A stretch of 15,188 bases of DNA from Alphaproteobacteria bacterium MarineAlpha9_Bin7 (GTDB lineage Bacteria; Pseudomonadota; Alphaproteobacteria; UBA7887), in contig PTKD01000025.1 of assembly GCA_002938115.1 (NCBI GenBank), forward strand, positions 1 through 15,188, written 5' to 3'. Below, piece by piece: positions 1-7,642 of the stretch. The notes under the pieces were generated by a model. The model did no database searches. It was not told where the DNA came from and was given only the letters and a program-made list of their open reading frames with translations. Positions within the stretch are counted from its first letter, which is position 1; each line of letters starts with the position of its first letter. Made by a program: the position numbers and the translations under genes.

Positions 1-369
1 ACCATGCAAGTAGAAACGCCGGTCCTCGGTGGCCAGCACCGCCCGAGGTAACACCACCGGTAGTTCATCAAGCGTTACCGGCTCCGCATGCACCGGTCCA
101 GCGGTACCGAGCACTGCCCCATCAGCCGCAAGAAGGGTGACCCCAGGAGCCCTGTAATCCACACCCAGTGCTGTGGGATTGGGCAAGTCATAAGCATAGT
201 AGGCCATCACACCAGCAAGCACGACGCTGGCCCAGACGGAAATCACCAAACCCCAATAGGCCAACAGCCTTATTGCCCGCCAAAGAGCTTTAGACTTCTT
301 TGGCGGCACCGAGGACCCGCGACGTGCACCAGCCTTTCTCCATCGACCGCCGCTTTGGTCGCGTGCCAT
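1..369 (-). CDS. Class A penicillin-binding protein (PBP1A-like), N-terminal part only
   Basis: Bifunctional peptidoglycan glycosyltransferase/transpeptidase of the inner membrane, cut by the left window edge; 123 codons are visible. The N-terminus is short and basic (residues 1-33, rich in Arg and Lys). One hydrophobic membrane segment follows at about 34-60, then a linker with LLAADGAVLG (79-88). The start of the glycosyltransferase family 51 domain is seen in AVLATEDRRFYLHG (110-123), where Glu115 matches the catalytic Glu of the conserved EDxxFxxH motif. The transpeptidase domain lies outside the window, so PBP1A cannot be separated from close class A relatives. The ATG at 369 is the only plausible start: the gyrB stop codon lies in the same frame at 400-402 and no other start codon intervenes. 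There is no clear Shine-Dalgarno. The gene follows gyrB by 30 bases and may be transcribed with it. Confidence 0.85.
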   Translation of the reverse strand, partial: MARDQSGGRWRKAGARRGSSVPPKKSKALWRAIRLLAYWGLVISVWASVVLAGVMAYYAYDLPNPTALGVDYRAPGVTLLAADGAVLGTAGPVHAEPVTLDELPVVLPRAVLATEDRRFYLHG

Positions 370-399
370 AAAGATTAGATATCGATATGTAGTAAGCTG

Positions 400-2838
400 T
401 TAGACATCCAAATTAGCGACATCAAGTGCGTTTTGTTGGATGAAGGCACGCCGTGGCTCCACAAGATCACCCATCAACGTTGAAAATAAATCATCAGCAT
501 CGTCAGCATGGCTCACCTTCACCTGTAACAAATGCCGCGCCTCCGGATCCAGCGTAGTTTCCCATAACTGATCTGGGTTCATCTCGCCCAAACCTTTATA
601 GCGCTGGATATTGGCACCCTTTCTGCCTTGGGACACCACCATCTGGAACAAGCTGGTCGGCCCATGTATCGTATAAGTCCTATCCTTAAACTGGAAACTC
701 GCAGGATGTGCATAAATCTCCTGCAACATGGCTGCATCCGCGTCTAGCGAACGCGCCTCCGTACTTTGCACCAAACTTACATCTATCTCATAGCGGCTCA
801 CGACGCCGCGCCGATTATGTTCAAAATCCAAGCGTTCCCCAATTACGCCAGAACCTGACCAACCGTCCTCTCCTGGATCCGCCAATTTATTTAGACGATC
901 AGCAATATATTGGGCGGCCCGATCAATATTCTTGGTGTCGTTAAGAAGTTCCAGGTTCAAGACCCCCGCAATTGCCGCTTGTTCAACTAGGGGAGGGGTT
1001 ACCCGCCTTGCCAAAGCTCTGAGCCGGGAACACTGTACTCGTGCGCGCTCCACGATCTCACGCAGATCATCTCCTGTGCGCCCCTCCCGCGCCGTACTCT
1101 GCCCCACCATCAGGCGTGCACCTTTAAGGCCTTCGTCGATGAGAAAGTCGTCAAGTGCGCGCTCGTCTTTTTTATACACCTCCGCATTACCGCGCTTGAC
1201 CTTGAACAGGGGTGGCTGAGCGATATAAAGGTATCCACGCTGCACAATTTCCGGCATGTGGCGATAGAAAAACGTGAGCAATAGTGTTCGAATGTGTGCC
1301 CCGTCGACATCAGCGTCAGTCATTATTATGACCCGGTGATAGCGAATTTTTTCAATGTTAAACTCATCGTGAATACTGGTGCCTAACGCCGCAATCATTG
1401 TGCCAATTTCGACCGAGGACAACATCCTGTCGAGACGGGCGCGTTCGACGTTAAGTATTTTACCCCGCAACGGCAGAACAGCTTGATTATGGCGGTTTCG
1501 GGCTTGCTTGGCAGACCCGCCCGCCGAATCTCCTTCGACCAAAAATAATTCACTTTTCGCTGGATCCCGCTCCTGACAATCAGCGAGTTTGCCGGGCAGT
1601 GACGTAATATCCAGGACCCCCTTTCGACGGGTCAAATCTCGCGCCTTTCGCGCCGCCTCGCGAGCCACTGCAGCTTCAATGACTTTGCCCACAATAACAC
1701 GCGCAAGTTTGGGGTTTTCCTCAAACCATTGGCTGAGTTTATCAGCAACTATGCCGTCCACGATCGGACGGATTTCAGAACTCACTAGCTTGTCTTTGGT
1801 CTGTGACGAGAATTTAGGATCAGGCGCCTTAACTGACAGTACGCACGTAAGCCCTTCCCGCATATCATCACCAGCAAGCTGAATTTTTTCTTTCCGCGCT
1901 AAACCTGATTCGGCCACATAAGAATTAATTGTTCGTGTCAAAGCGGAACGAAATCCAGCGAGATGTGTCCCCCCATCGCCCTGCGGAATATTGTTGGTAA
2001 AACAAAGCATGTTTTCATGGTAGCTATCATTCCATTGGAGTGCGGCATGAACCAGCACACCAGCTCTCTCGTCGACAAGCGAGATCGGTGATTCGTGAAG
2101 CGCATGCTTGTTTCTATCCAAGTAATCAACGAACGCTTCAATTCCCCCCTCGTAATGCAAATCTATCGTGCGTGGCTCAGCACCTCGTTTGTCATTAAGA
2201 GAGATCTTGACCCCCGAATTGAGAAAAGCGAGCTCGCGCAAACGGTGTTCCAACACGGATAAATCAAAAACTGTGTTGGTAAATGTTTCAGTAGACGGCG
2301 TAAAAGTGATCATGGTGCCGGTTGACGCACCAGCTTCAGGTACAGAAGCAAGTGCACCTTCTGGCTCGCCGTGTGCAAACTCCATAAAATGGTGATTACC
2401 GTCGCGCCATACGTCTAGTTTGAGTCGCGCTGACAGCGCATTGACTACCGATACCCCAACGCCGTGTAGTCCGCCCGAAACTTTGTAGGAATTTTGGTCA
2501 AATTTTCCACCAGCGTGAAGCTGAGTCATGATCACTTCTGCCGCCGAAACCCCTTCTTCATCATGAATATCGGTTGGAATTCCGCGCCCATTATCAGAAA
2601 CAGCCACCGAACTGTCCGGATTCAGTGTAACCGTAATCTGATCGCAAAAGCCGGCTAGTGCCTCATCAATGGCGTTGTCTACAACCTCGAATACCATGTG
2701 ATGAAGCCCGGACCCATCATCAGTATCGCCAATATACATCCCTGGGCGTTTCCGCACCGCATCTAGTCCGCGCAACACCTTAATGGAATCGGCGCCGTAG
2801 TCAGCAGAGCCATTCTCAATCATGCCAGAACCGCTCAT
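400..2838 (-). CDS. gyrB: DNA gyrase subunit B
   Basis: ATPase subunit of DNA gyrase, the type IIA topoisomerase that adds negative supercoils as an A2B2 complex with GyrA. The 812 residues fit a full-length proteobacterial GyrB. The GHKL ATPase domain shows EVVDNAIDEA (51-60; Glu51 is the catalytic base, Asn55 binds Mg), DNGRGIP (82-88) and GGLHGVG (122-128). The transducer lysine lies in QTKDKL (346-351). The TOPRIM domain shows EGDSAGG (435-441), PLRGKILNVE (456-465) and DADVDG (508-513). The C-terminal motif QRYKGLGEMN is at 745-754. The sequence before and through the TOPRIM domain reads as GyrB rather than ParE. The ATG overlaps the recF stop as ATGA (2835-2838), which suggests translational coupling. 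An internal Met6 is a less likely start. Confidence 0.97.
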   Translation of the reverse strand: MSGSGMIENGSADYGADSIKVLRGLDAVRKRPGMYIGDTDDGSGLHHMVFEVVDNAIDEALAGFCDQITVTLNPDSSVAVSDNGRGIPTDIHDEEGVSAAEVIMTQLHAGGKFDQNSYKVSGGLHGVGVSVVNALSARLKLDVWRDGNHHFMEFAHGEPEGALASVPEAGASTGTMITFTPSTETFTNTVFDLSVLEHRLRELAFLNSGVKISLNDKRGAEPRTIDLHYEGGIEAFVDYLDRNKHALHESPISLVDERAGVLVHAALQWNDSYHENMLCFTNNIPQGDGGTHLAGFRSALTRTINSYVAESGLARKEKIQLAGDDMREGLTCVLSVKAPDPKFSSQTKDKLVSSEIRPIVDGIVADKLSQWFEENPKLARVIVGKVIEAAVAREAARKARDLTRRKGVLDITSLPGKLADCQERDPAKSELFLVEGDSAGGSAKQARNRHNQAVLPLRGKILNVERARLDRMLSSVEIGTMIAALGTSIHDEFNIEKIRYHRVIIMTDADVDGAHIRTLLLTFFYRHMPEIVQRGYLYIAQPPLFKVKRGNAEVYKKDERALDDFLIDEGLKGARLMVGQSTAREGRTGDDLREIVERARVQCSRLRALARRVTPPLVEQAAIAGVLNLELLNDTKNIDRAAQYIADRLNKLADPGEDGWSGSGVIGERLDFEHNRRGVVSRYEIDVSLVQSTEARSLDADAAMLQEIYAHPASFQFKDRTYTIHGPTSLFQMVVSQGRKGANIQRYKGLGEMNPDQLWETTLDPEARHLLQVKVSHADDADDLFSTLMGDLVEPRRAFIQQNALDVANLDV

Positions 2839-4025
2839 TGCTTCAGCTTTCTACCGTCGCACTCTTTGATGTCCCCATCACTAATAGTGAGGAACTGCGC
2901 TCGGGATTCAAAATAGGAAAACAAATCAGCGTCAACCCCAGTTAACCAGGTTTGGGCCCCCAGCATACATAAAGCATCAATCAAGTGCCCGCGGCGTGTC
3001 GCATCTAAATGAGCCATCGCCTCATCCAAAAGTATCAGCGGTGTTTGCCCGGATCGCCGCACTTGCGCCTGCGCATGGGCCAATACAATCGCAATCAGCA
3101 ACATTTTTTGTTGGCCTGTGGAACAGTGTGCCGCGGGAAGATCTTGATCGATATGCCAAACCAAAAGCTCAGTCCTGTGCGGACCAAAGGCTGCAGCTCC
3201 GGTTTCACGATCACGCGTCCGAGACTTCGCCAGTTCGGACCTGAATTGTTCTTCAACAGTTACAGCAGGTGCGTCCCCTAGCCCGGACTCCACGGAACCT
3301 TTAAGCGTGATGCTGACCCGTGGGAACCATGCACCGAACGAGGAATCAAGGAAATTATTTAGGCAAGTTAGTGCATCACATCGCGCTGCCGCGATTGCCA
3401 CCGCATGCTCCGCGATGGTCTCTTCAATCGCGTTTAACCAAGCACTATCGGCGTGATACGCGCGGAGCATTTGAACCCTTTCCCTCATACAGCGCTGATA
3501 TGCTGAGAGGCGTCGCCCATGCCCCGAATCAAAACCCGTAACCATACGATCAAAAAAGCGGCGGCGTGCACTGGGCGCGTCAGTAAACAATCTATCCATC
3601 CCTGGCGTTATCCAAATCACATGCAAGTGCTCGGAAAGGGTACTTTGCCCTGCCCCATCTACTCCATTGATGCGTATTTTCCGTCGCCCGGATGTTCCGC
3701 TAATGTGACCCGTTCCAATATTGATGCACCCATTGCACCCGGATACGGTGGCGGCCACAGCCCAACCATGGGGCTCTGGTTCACGTTTGGAAAAATCAGC
3801 GAGCCGGGCCCCCCGCAACCCTCTTCCAGGGGCTAAAAGGGACAGTGCTTCAAGCAAATTCGTCTTTCCAGCCCCGTTTTCTCCGGTAAGCACCACTGGC
3901 TCAGGACCTACTTCAACATTCAGCCGCGCAAATGACCGAAAATGGTCAAGCACGAGGCGCCGGACCACAAGTTTTGCGGAGCGAGACTCCGTGGTTAGTT
4001 CGGTCAAAGCCGCAGCCTGGCTCAA
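2835..4025 (-). CDS. recF: DNA replication and repair protein RecF
   Basis: SMC-like ATPase that acts with RecO and RecR to load RecA at single-strand gaps. The 396 residues are slightly longer than many RecFs because of about 20 extra N-terminal residues. Visible motifs: Walker A GENGAGKTN (48-56), RRRFFDR (154-160), GPHR (281-284), the ABC signature-like STGQQK (302-307) and Walker B LILLDEAMAHLD (330-341). The chosen start is TTG at 4025. An in-frame TAG lies at 4038-4040 and no ATG occurs before the conserved VRRLVLDHFRSFA block (21-33). An AGGAG sits 9 bases upstream of the TTG. Later non-ATG starts (TTG codon 7, GTG codon 20) have no comparable ribosome site. The gene lies between dnaN (119-base gap) and gyrB (4-base overlap). 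Confidence 0.95.
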   Translation of the reverse strand: MSQAAALTELTTESRSAKLVVRRLVLDHFRSFARLNVEVGPEPVVLTGENGAGKTNLLEALSLLAPGRGLRGARLADFSKREPEPHGWAVAATVSGCNGCINIGTGHISGTSGRRKIRINGVDGAGQSTLSEHLHVIWITPGMDRLFTDAPSARRRFFDRMVTGFDSGHGRRLSAYQRCMRERVQMLRAYHADSAWLNAIEETIAEHAVAIAAARCDALTCLNNFLDSSFGAWFPRVSITLKGSVESGLGDAPAVTVEEQFRSELAKSRTRDRETGAAAFGPHRTELLVWHIDQDLPAAHCSTGQQKMLLIAIVLAHAQAQVRRSGQTPLILLDEAMAHLDATRRGHLIDALCMLGAQTWLTGVDADLFSYFESRAQFLTISDGDIKECDGRKLKQ

Positions 4026-4034
4026 CCGCCGACG

Positions 4035-4039
4035 CTCCT
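4035..4039 (-). promoter_or_regulatory. Shine-Dalgarno AGGAG setting the TTG start of recF
   Basis: On the minus strand AGGAG stands 9 bases before the TTG at 4025-4023. It is the best ribosome site in the dnaN-recF gap. It decides the start, because recF has no ATG upstream of its conserved N-terminal block and an in-frame stop lies just before this site. Confidence 0.6.
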
Positions 4040-4144
4040 AGACTCTGTCCCATGGGGCGAAGGTGTACACAACCCAAAGCACGGGCACGAGAATGACCGC
4101 AACGTGCTGCCAGGCAAGTCAGTTGAATATATCCCTGCCACAAT

Positions 4145-5263
4145 CTACACGCGCATTGGCATCAGCACATAAACAGTTCGGGGATCATCACCATCAATGA
4201 TTACGGTTGGAGAGGCACCATCCTCCATCTCGAAGCGCATGCTGTCCCCCTTGATTTGCTCTGTCATTTCCAGGACATATCGGGAATTAAATCCAATATC
4301 GAGATCATCCGAATCATAAGCGACGGGAAGCTCCTCAGAAGCACTTCCTTGGTCCGGGCTATTCGCCGATAGCACCAGTTTACCCGAGTGGAGACTCAAT
4401 TTTATAGCACGCGATTTGTCGCTCGAGACAGTCGATACGCGGTCAACGGCTTCAGCAAAGACACTCCCATCTATTTTCATGATCCTGCTATTACCTTCGG
4501 GTATCACACGTTGATAATCTGGGAAGGTGCCATCTATCAACTTTGAAGTCAGTACGGCGGAGCCCACCGCAATCCGAACTTTAGTCTCTGACAAAGCAAC
4601 TTCGACTAACCCCTCAACAGCCTCAAGTAATTTGCGAACTTCCAATACCGCTTTACGTGGAAAAATTACGCCGGGCATAGTCGCCGAACCCTCGGGCAGA
4701 TCAACCTCCACGCGCGCCAAACGATGGCCGTCAGTAGCGACAGCACGTAGTGCCGGTGCACCACCATCTGTGACAGCATGCAGATAAATGCCGTTCAGAT
4801 AGTAGCGTGTCTCCTCCGTTGAAATCGCAAAACGAGTTTTATCAATCAATTGACGTAAGTCCGGTGCCGATATCTGGAATTTACACGCCAAATCCCCATC
4901 ACTCGTTGCGGGAAAATCTTCAACTGGCAGACAAGACAACGTGAACTGCGAACGTCCGGACCTGAGTTTTAACTGCTCTCCCCCTTCACCGGAATCAAGC
5001 TCGACCTGGCTCCCTTCGGGCAGCTTCCGAACAATATCAAAAAGCATGTGGGCCGGAGCAGTTGTTGTACCATTTTGAGTGATATCGGCGGGTGTTTTGT
5101 CATGGACCCATATGTCCATGTCGGTAGCCATTAGACCCAGCTCATTCCCATCCGCCGTAAGTTGCACATTTGACAGAATGGGAATTGTATTGCGGCGTTC
5201 CACCACGCTCTGAACGTGTTGTAATGAACTTAGTAAAGTAGAGCGTTCAATTGTCAGTTTCAT
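4145..5263 (-). CDS. dnaN: DNA polymerase III beta subunit (sliding clamp)
   Basis: Ring-shaped homodimeric clamp that tethers DNA polymerase III and other partners to DNA. From the ATG at 5263 the protein has 372 residues, the usual size for three tandem clamp domains. It begins MKLTIERSTLL with VVERRNTIPILSNV following at about residues 20-33, and ends VYVLMPMRV; both ends are characteristic of the family. The frame extends to a GTG at 5287 that would add 8 residues (MNKGCAKQ). I prefer the ATG because the family protein normally begins at this MKLTIER and the GTG has no good ribosome site. The ATG's own site is weak (AGGG 13 bases upstream). The gene follows dnaA by 151 bases and has a likely promoter of its own at 5352-5360. 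Confidence 0.96.
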   Translation of the reverse strand: MKLTIERSTLLSSLQHVQSVVERRNTIPILSNVQLTADGNELGLMATDMDIWVHDKTPADITQNGTTTAPAHMLFDIVRKLPEGSQVELDSGEGGEQLKLRSGRSQFTLSCLPVEDFPATSDGDLACKFQISAPDLRQLIDKTRFAISTEETRYYLNGIYLHAVTDGGAPALRAVATDGHRLARVEVDLPEGSATMPGVIFPRKAVLEVRKLLEAVEGLVEVALSETKVRIAVGSAVLTSKLIDGTFPDYQRVIPEGNSRIMKIDGSVFAEAVDRVSTVSSDKSRAIKLSLHSGKLVLSANSPDQGSASEELPVAYDSDDLDIGFNSRYVLEMTEQIKGDSMRFEMEDGASPTVIIDGDDPRTVYVLMPMRV

Positions 5264-5351
5264 CTGTTTGGCACAACCCTTATTCACCCGTCAGTATCTA
5301 CCCAGCGGGGTTCAAAAAACACCACCGGGAAACATTCCGGAGCTTTAGGTG

Positions 5352-5360
5352 ATTATAACA
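5352..5360 (-). promoter_or_regulatory. Probable extended -10 promoter of dnaN
   Basis: The minus strand reads TGTTATAAT here: a perfect TATAAT preceded by the TGn extension that can make up for a poor -35. The hexamer 17 bp upstream (TGCTGT) does not resemble TTGACA. Transcription would start near 5345, leaving a leader of about 80 bases before the dnaN ATG at 5263. The site lies in the 151-base dnaA-dnaN gap, so dnaN need not depend on readthrough from dnaA. This is prediction from sequence only. Confidence 0.5.
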
Positions 5361-5414
5361 GAGCTGAGGCCAGGACAGCACCTTTTTCGATAGCCTTTGG
5401 CAAGCGTGGTGCAC

Positions 5415-6839
5415 TCAGGATTCGAGCATTCGCCGTAAAAGCTCGACATCCTCCGCAAAGCTCGGATCAGACTGAGAGACTTGATCAACTTTCTTAATCG
5501 CATGCATGACGGTAGTGTGGTCTCGATTTCCAAACTTTCGGCCAATCTCCGGAAGTGATCGAGAAGTAAGTTGTTTTGCAAGATACATGGCAACTTGTCT
5601 CGGCCGAGCTACCATCTGAGCACGACGTGCCGAACTCATCTCCGCAACCCGTATATTATAGTAGTCCGACACCCGCTTCTGAATTTCTTCTATAGTGACT
5701 CTCCGCTCGTGTGCTCGGAGAAGGTCGTGTAGCACTTCTTGCGCTGAGTCTAACGCAATTGGCCTTCCAACCAAGGTTGCATGAGCTACAACCCTATTTA
5801 ACGCGCCCTCCAATTCCCGTACATTTGAAGTAATTTTGTGAGCAAGGAATTCCAGCACTTTATCGGACACGTTGGACCCCACGATGCTTTCGGCCTTGGC
5901 TTGCAAGATTCCTAGCCTCAGTTCGTACGAAGTTGAGTGCACCTCAGCGACCAACCCGCAGCCTAAACGTGAACGCATGCGCTCTTCCATGCCGTCCAAA
6001 TCCGACGGCGAGCGGTCGCCAGATACAACAATCTGGTGACCCTTATCCACTAACTCATTGAAAGTATGAAAAAATTCCTCCTGAGTAGCGTCCTTGCCGT
6101 CCATGAACTGTACGTCGTCGATCATCAGCACATCAACTGAACGGAAAAGTTCTTTGAACCCCATGATATTCTTGAAACGAAGCGCCTGCACGAACCGATA
6201 CATGAATTTTTCAGCGGACAAGTACATAACTTGTCGCTGAGGTTGCCGCTGTCGAAGACGCCACGCTATTCCTTGCATCAAATGGGTTTTACCAAGACCC
6301 ACCCCGCCGTATATGAACAGCGGATTGAAGGGTGCGTCATCAGATTCACTAACTCGGCGGGCGGCCGCATGCGCAAACTCATTCGGCTTGCCGACGACAA
6401 AGTTTCCAAACGTAAGTCTGGGATCAAGCAACGCGGTAACCGTCTCATCGTCAACCGAGCGATCTGCGCGCTGCCCTGCGGTGCGCCCCGCGACAGGCTT
6501 TTCTTGCGGTCCTGTCCTGTCGCCTTCACTAACCACAATATCAACTGTACGCACCGATGGATCCTCAAGGCGCCATAACGCCCGGATGCGGTCCCCGTAA
6601 CGTGGTGTTACCCAATCACGCATGAACTTAGATGGTGCCGAAAGAACCAAGGAGTCACCAGATAAATCGGCTACATCAAGCCGATTCAACCAGTTTTTAA
6701 AAGTCGCCTCACCATATTCAGAACGGAGGCGATCACGCACCCGCGTCCAACTGGCTGCAAGCTCTGAGCCGCCTGTCGCTACACCGGTCATAACGAGACT
6801 AAAGATTGTCGCCAGGGGAGGGGCTGCATACTGCCGCAT
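5415..6839 (-). CDS. dnaA: Chromosomal replication initiator protein DnaA
   Basis: AAA+ ATPase that binds DnaA boxes and opens the replication origin. The 474 residues hold all four family domains: domain I (W31 to about 103, with FKNWLNRL at 47-54), a short variable linker, the AAA+ core and the DNA-binding domain IV. The core shows Walker A GGVGLGKTH (178-186), Walker B VLMIDDVQF (237-245), ERMRSRL (286-292, arginine-finger region) and sensor II NVRELEGALNR (339-349). Domain IV shows RQVAMYLAKQLTSRSLPEIGRKFG (414-437) and the signature NRDHTTVMHA (438-447), which reads DnaA boxes. The ATG at 6839 is the longest option. A second ATG at 6791 would remove 16 hydrophobic residues that do not look like domain I, and could be the true start. 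Neither has a strong Shine-Dalgarno. Confidence 0.96.
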   Translation of the reverse strand: MRQYAAPPLATIFSLVMTGVATGGSELAASWTRVRDRLRSEYGEATFKNWLNRLDVADLSGDSLVLSAPSKFMRDWVTPRYGDRIRALWRLEDPSVRTVDIVVSEGDRTGPQEKPVAGRTAGQRADRSVDDETVTALLDPRLTFGNFVVGKPNEFAHAAARRVSESDDAPFNPLFIYGGVGLGKTHLMQGIAWRLRQRQPQRQVMYLSAEKFMYRFVQALRFKNIMGFKELFRSVDVLMIDDVQFMDGKDATQEEFFHTFNELVDKGHQIVVSGDRSPSDLDGMEERMRSRLGCGLVAEVHSTSYELRLGILQAKAESIVGSNVSDKVLEFLAHKITSNVRELEGALNRVVAHATLVGRPIALDSAQEVLHDLLRAHERRVTIEEIQKRVSDYYNIRVAEMSSARRAQMVARPRQVAMYLAKQLTSRSLPEIGRKFGNRDHTTVMHAIKKVDQVSQSDPSFAEDVELLRRMLES

Positions 6840-6903
6840 ATTGCCCCCAAGCCCGGAAATACAGTTCCAACCAACCGATGGAACATAGGCCTTCAGTATT
6901 CAT

Positions 6904-6931
6904 CTAATAAAACTCTAAGTAAAACTGTCAC
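6904..6931 (-). promoter_or_regulatory. Candidate dnaA promoter (weak)
   Basis: On the minus strand GTGACA (6926-6931, 5 of 6 matches to TTGACA) is followed after 16 bp by TATTAG (6904-6909, 4 of 6 matches to TATAAT). Transcription would start near 6897, about 58 bases before the dnaA ATG at 6839. The position is sensible but the -10 is poor, and alphaproteobacterial promoters often depart from this consensus. Confidence 0.3.
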
Positions 6932-6995
6932 TGTTTACTCACAAAACCGTATTGTCAGGAAATAACGAATCCTACACCCCTACATTGACCAACGT

Positions 6996-7006
6996 CACAA
7001 ATTGTG
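6996..7006. repeat. Perfect 11-base palindrome upstream of dnaA
   Basis: CACAAATTGTG has 5-bp arms around a central A. It directly abuts a minus-strand TTGACA (7007-7012). The outer sequence also carries ATTGAC (6984-6989) and GTCAAT (7008-7013) as inverted arms. It looks like a possible operator for a dimeric regulator, but no known consensus is matched. Confidence 0.3.
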
Positions 7007-7238
7007 TGTCAATACAACCAGATTTATGCTTGCTTATAACAAGTATTCAGCCTCCTAGCGGGTCTTTATTTACTCCACTTAACTTGTCCTCAACCCGCTA
7101 ACAGCCCGATCGCAGATTACCTACAGGCGAATGTCCGTGCAACAATATCATGGCCACATACAAAAATTTATATGCCGTGTTGCGTGCAGCGCCCAGAGTC
7201 CCGCCTTTTTCTGGCAGGCACCCCTCACGACTAACACG

Positions 7239-7269
7239 AAAAAAGCCACGTCCTACCGCGTGGCTTTTT
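7239..7269 (-). terminator. Intrinsic terminator of rpsT
   Basis: An 11-bp perfect inverted repeat (7240-7250 and 7259-7269) with an 8-base loop. On the minus strand the GC-rich core CGTGGC runs into six T residues (7244-7239). It lies 24 bases after the rpsT stop codon. A T run on the other strand means it could also stop plus-strand transcripts. It separates rpsT transcription from dnaA. Confidence 0.85.
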
Positions 7270-7293
7270 GCCTTTGAGCTCTACTAAAGAACG

Positions 7294-7554
7294 CTACATT
7301 AACCTGATTCGCGCGGACAAACGTGATAGTTTCCGCCGCATTGCGTTCTTATGAACCACACCCAATCGAGCGCCGCGTGCGAGCTCCGGCTCGGTTGCTT
7401 TAAACGCTGTAGAAGCCGCAGCCTTGTCCCCAGCCATGATTGCACTCTCAACGGCTCTCACAAACGTGCGAACTCGAGTGCGCCACGCGCCATTAATGCG
7501 TCGGCGGCGGGCGTTCTGTCTAATCCTTTTAACAGCTGATTTATGAGTTGCCAT
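7294..7554 (-). CDS. rpsT: 30S ribosomal protein S20
   Basis: Primary-binding protein of the 30S subunit that contacts 16S rRNA. From the ATG at 7554 the protein has 86 residues, very basic, beginning MATHKSAVKRIRQNARRRR, which matches the conserved S20 start (MAxHKSAxKRIRQN). It ends HKNAMRRKLSRLSARIRLM, also family-typical. An in-frame ATG at 7563 would add only MAS. I prefer 7554 because mature S20 normally starts at this position; neither start has a strong Shine-Dalgarno. The gene is a single-gene unit, with a good promoter at 7600-7628 and a hairpin terminator at 7239-7269. It stands directly upstream of dnaA on the same strand. Confidence 0.95.
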   Translation of the reverse strand: MATHKSAVKRIRQNARRRRINGAWRTRVRTFVRAVESAIMAGDKAAASTAFKATEPELARGARLGVVHKNAMRRKLSRLSARIRLM

Positions 7555-7599
7555 ACTAGCCATCTTACAGTGTCGATTATTAAAACGCTACGGCGCGAT

Positions 7600-7628
7600 C
7601 TTATAAACAAGCCACCAAATCACGTCAA
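7600..7628 (-). promoter_or_regulatory. Sigma70-type promoter of rpsT
   Basis: On the minus strand TTGACG (7623-7628) is followed after exactly 17 bp by TATAAG (7600-7605). Each hexamer matches its consensus at 5 of 6 positions. The predicted start near 7594 gives a leader of about 40 bases before the rpsT ATG. It begins 15 bases past the enoyl-CoA hydratase stop and is the best-formed promoter in the window, as expected for a ribosomal protein gene. Confidence 0.7.
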
Positions 7629-7642
7629 CGCGCAAGATTCTG

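Larger units (their letters stand above)
6840..7238. other. Gene-free stretch between dnaA and the rpsT terminator
   Basis: About 400 bases without a credible gene. It holds a weak candidate dnaA promoter (6904-6931), a perfect 11-base odd palindrome CACAAATTGTG (6996-7006), a minus-strand TTGACA (7007-7012) without a good -10, and two GANTC sites (6967-6971, 7196-7200). The nearest match to a DnaA box is a single TTACTCACA at 6935-6943, one mismatch from TTATNCACA. There is no DnaA-box cluster and no strong AT-rich block, so I do not call an origin. The stretch probably serves mainly as the dnaA control region and leader. Confidence 0.55.

Noticed and set aside
88..378. 96-residue plus-strand frame at the left edge
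   Set aside because: It is antisense to the penicillin-binding protein, whose membrane segment and GT51 motif are clear on the minus strand.
7131..7277. 48-codon plus-strand reading frame beginning at ATG 7131
   Set aside because: It runs through the rpsT terminator, has no ribosome site, and its translation resembles no family I know.
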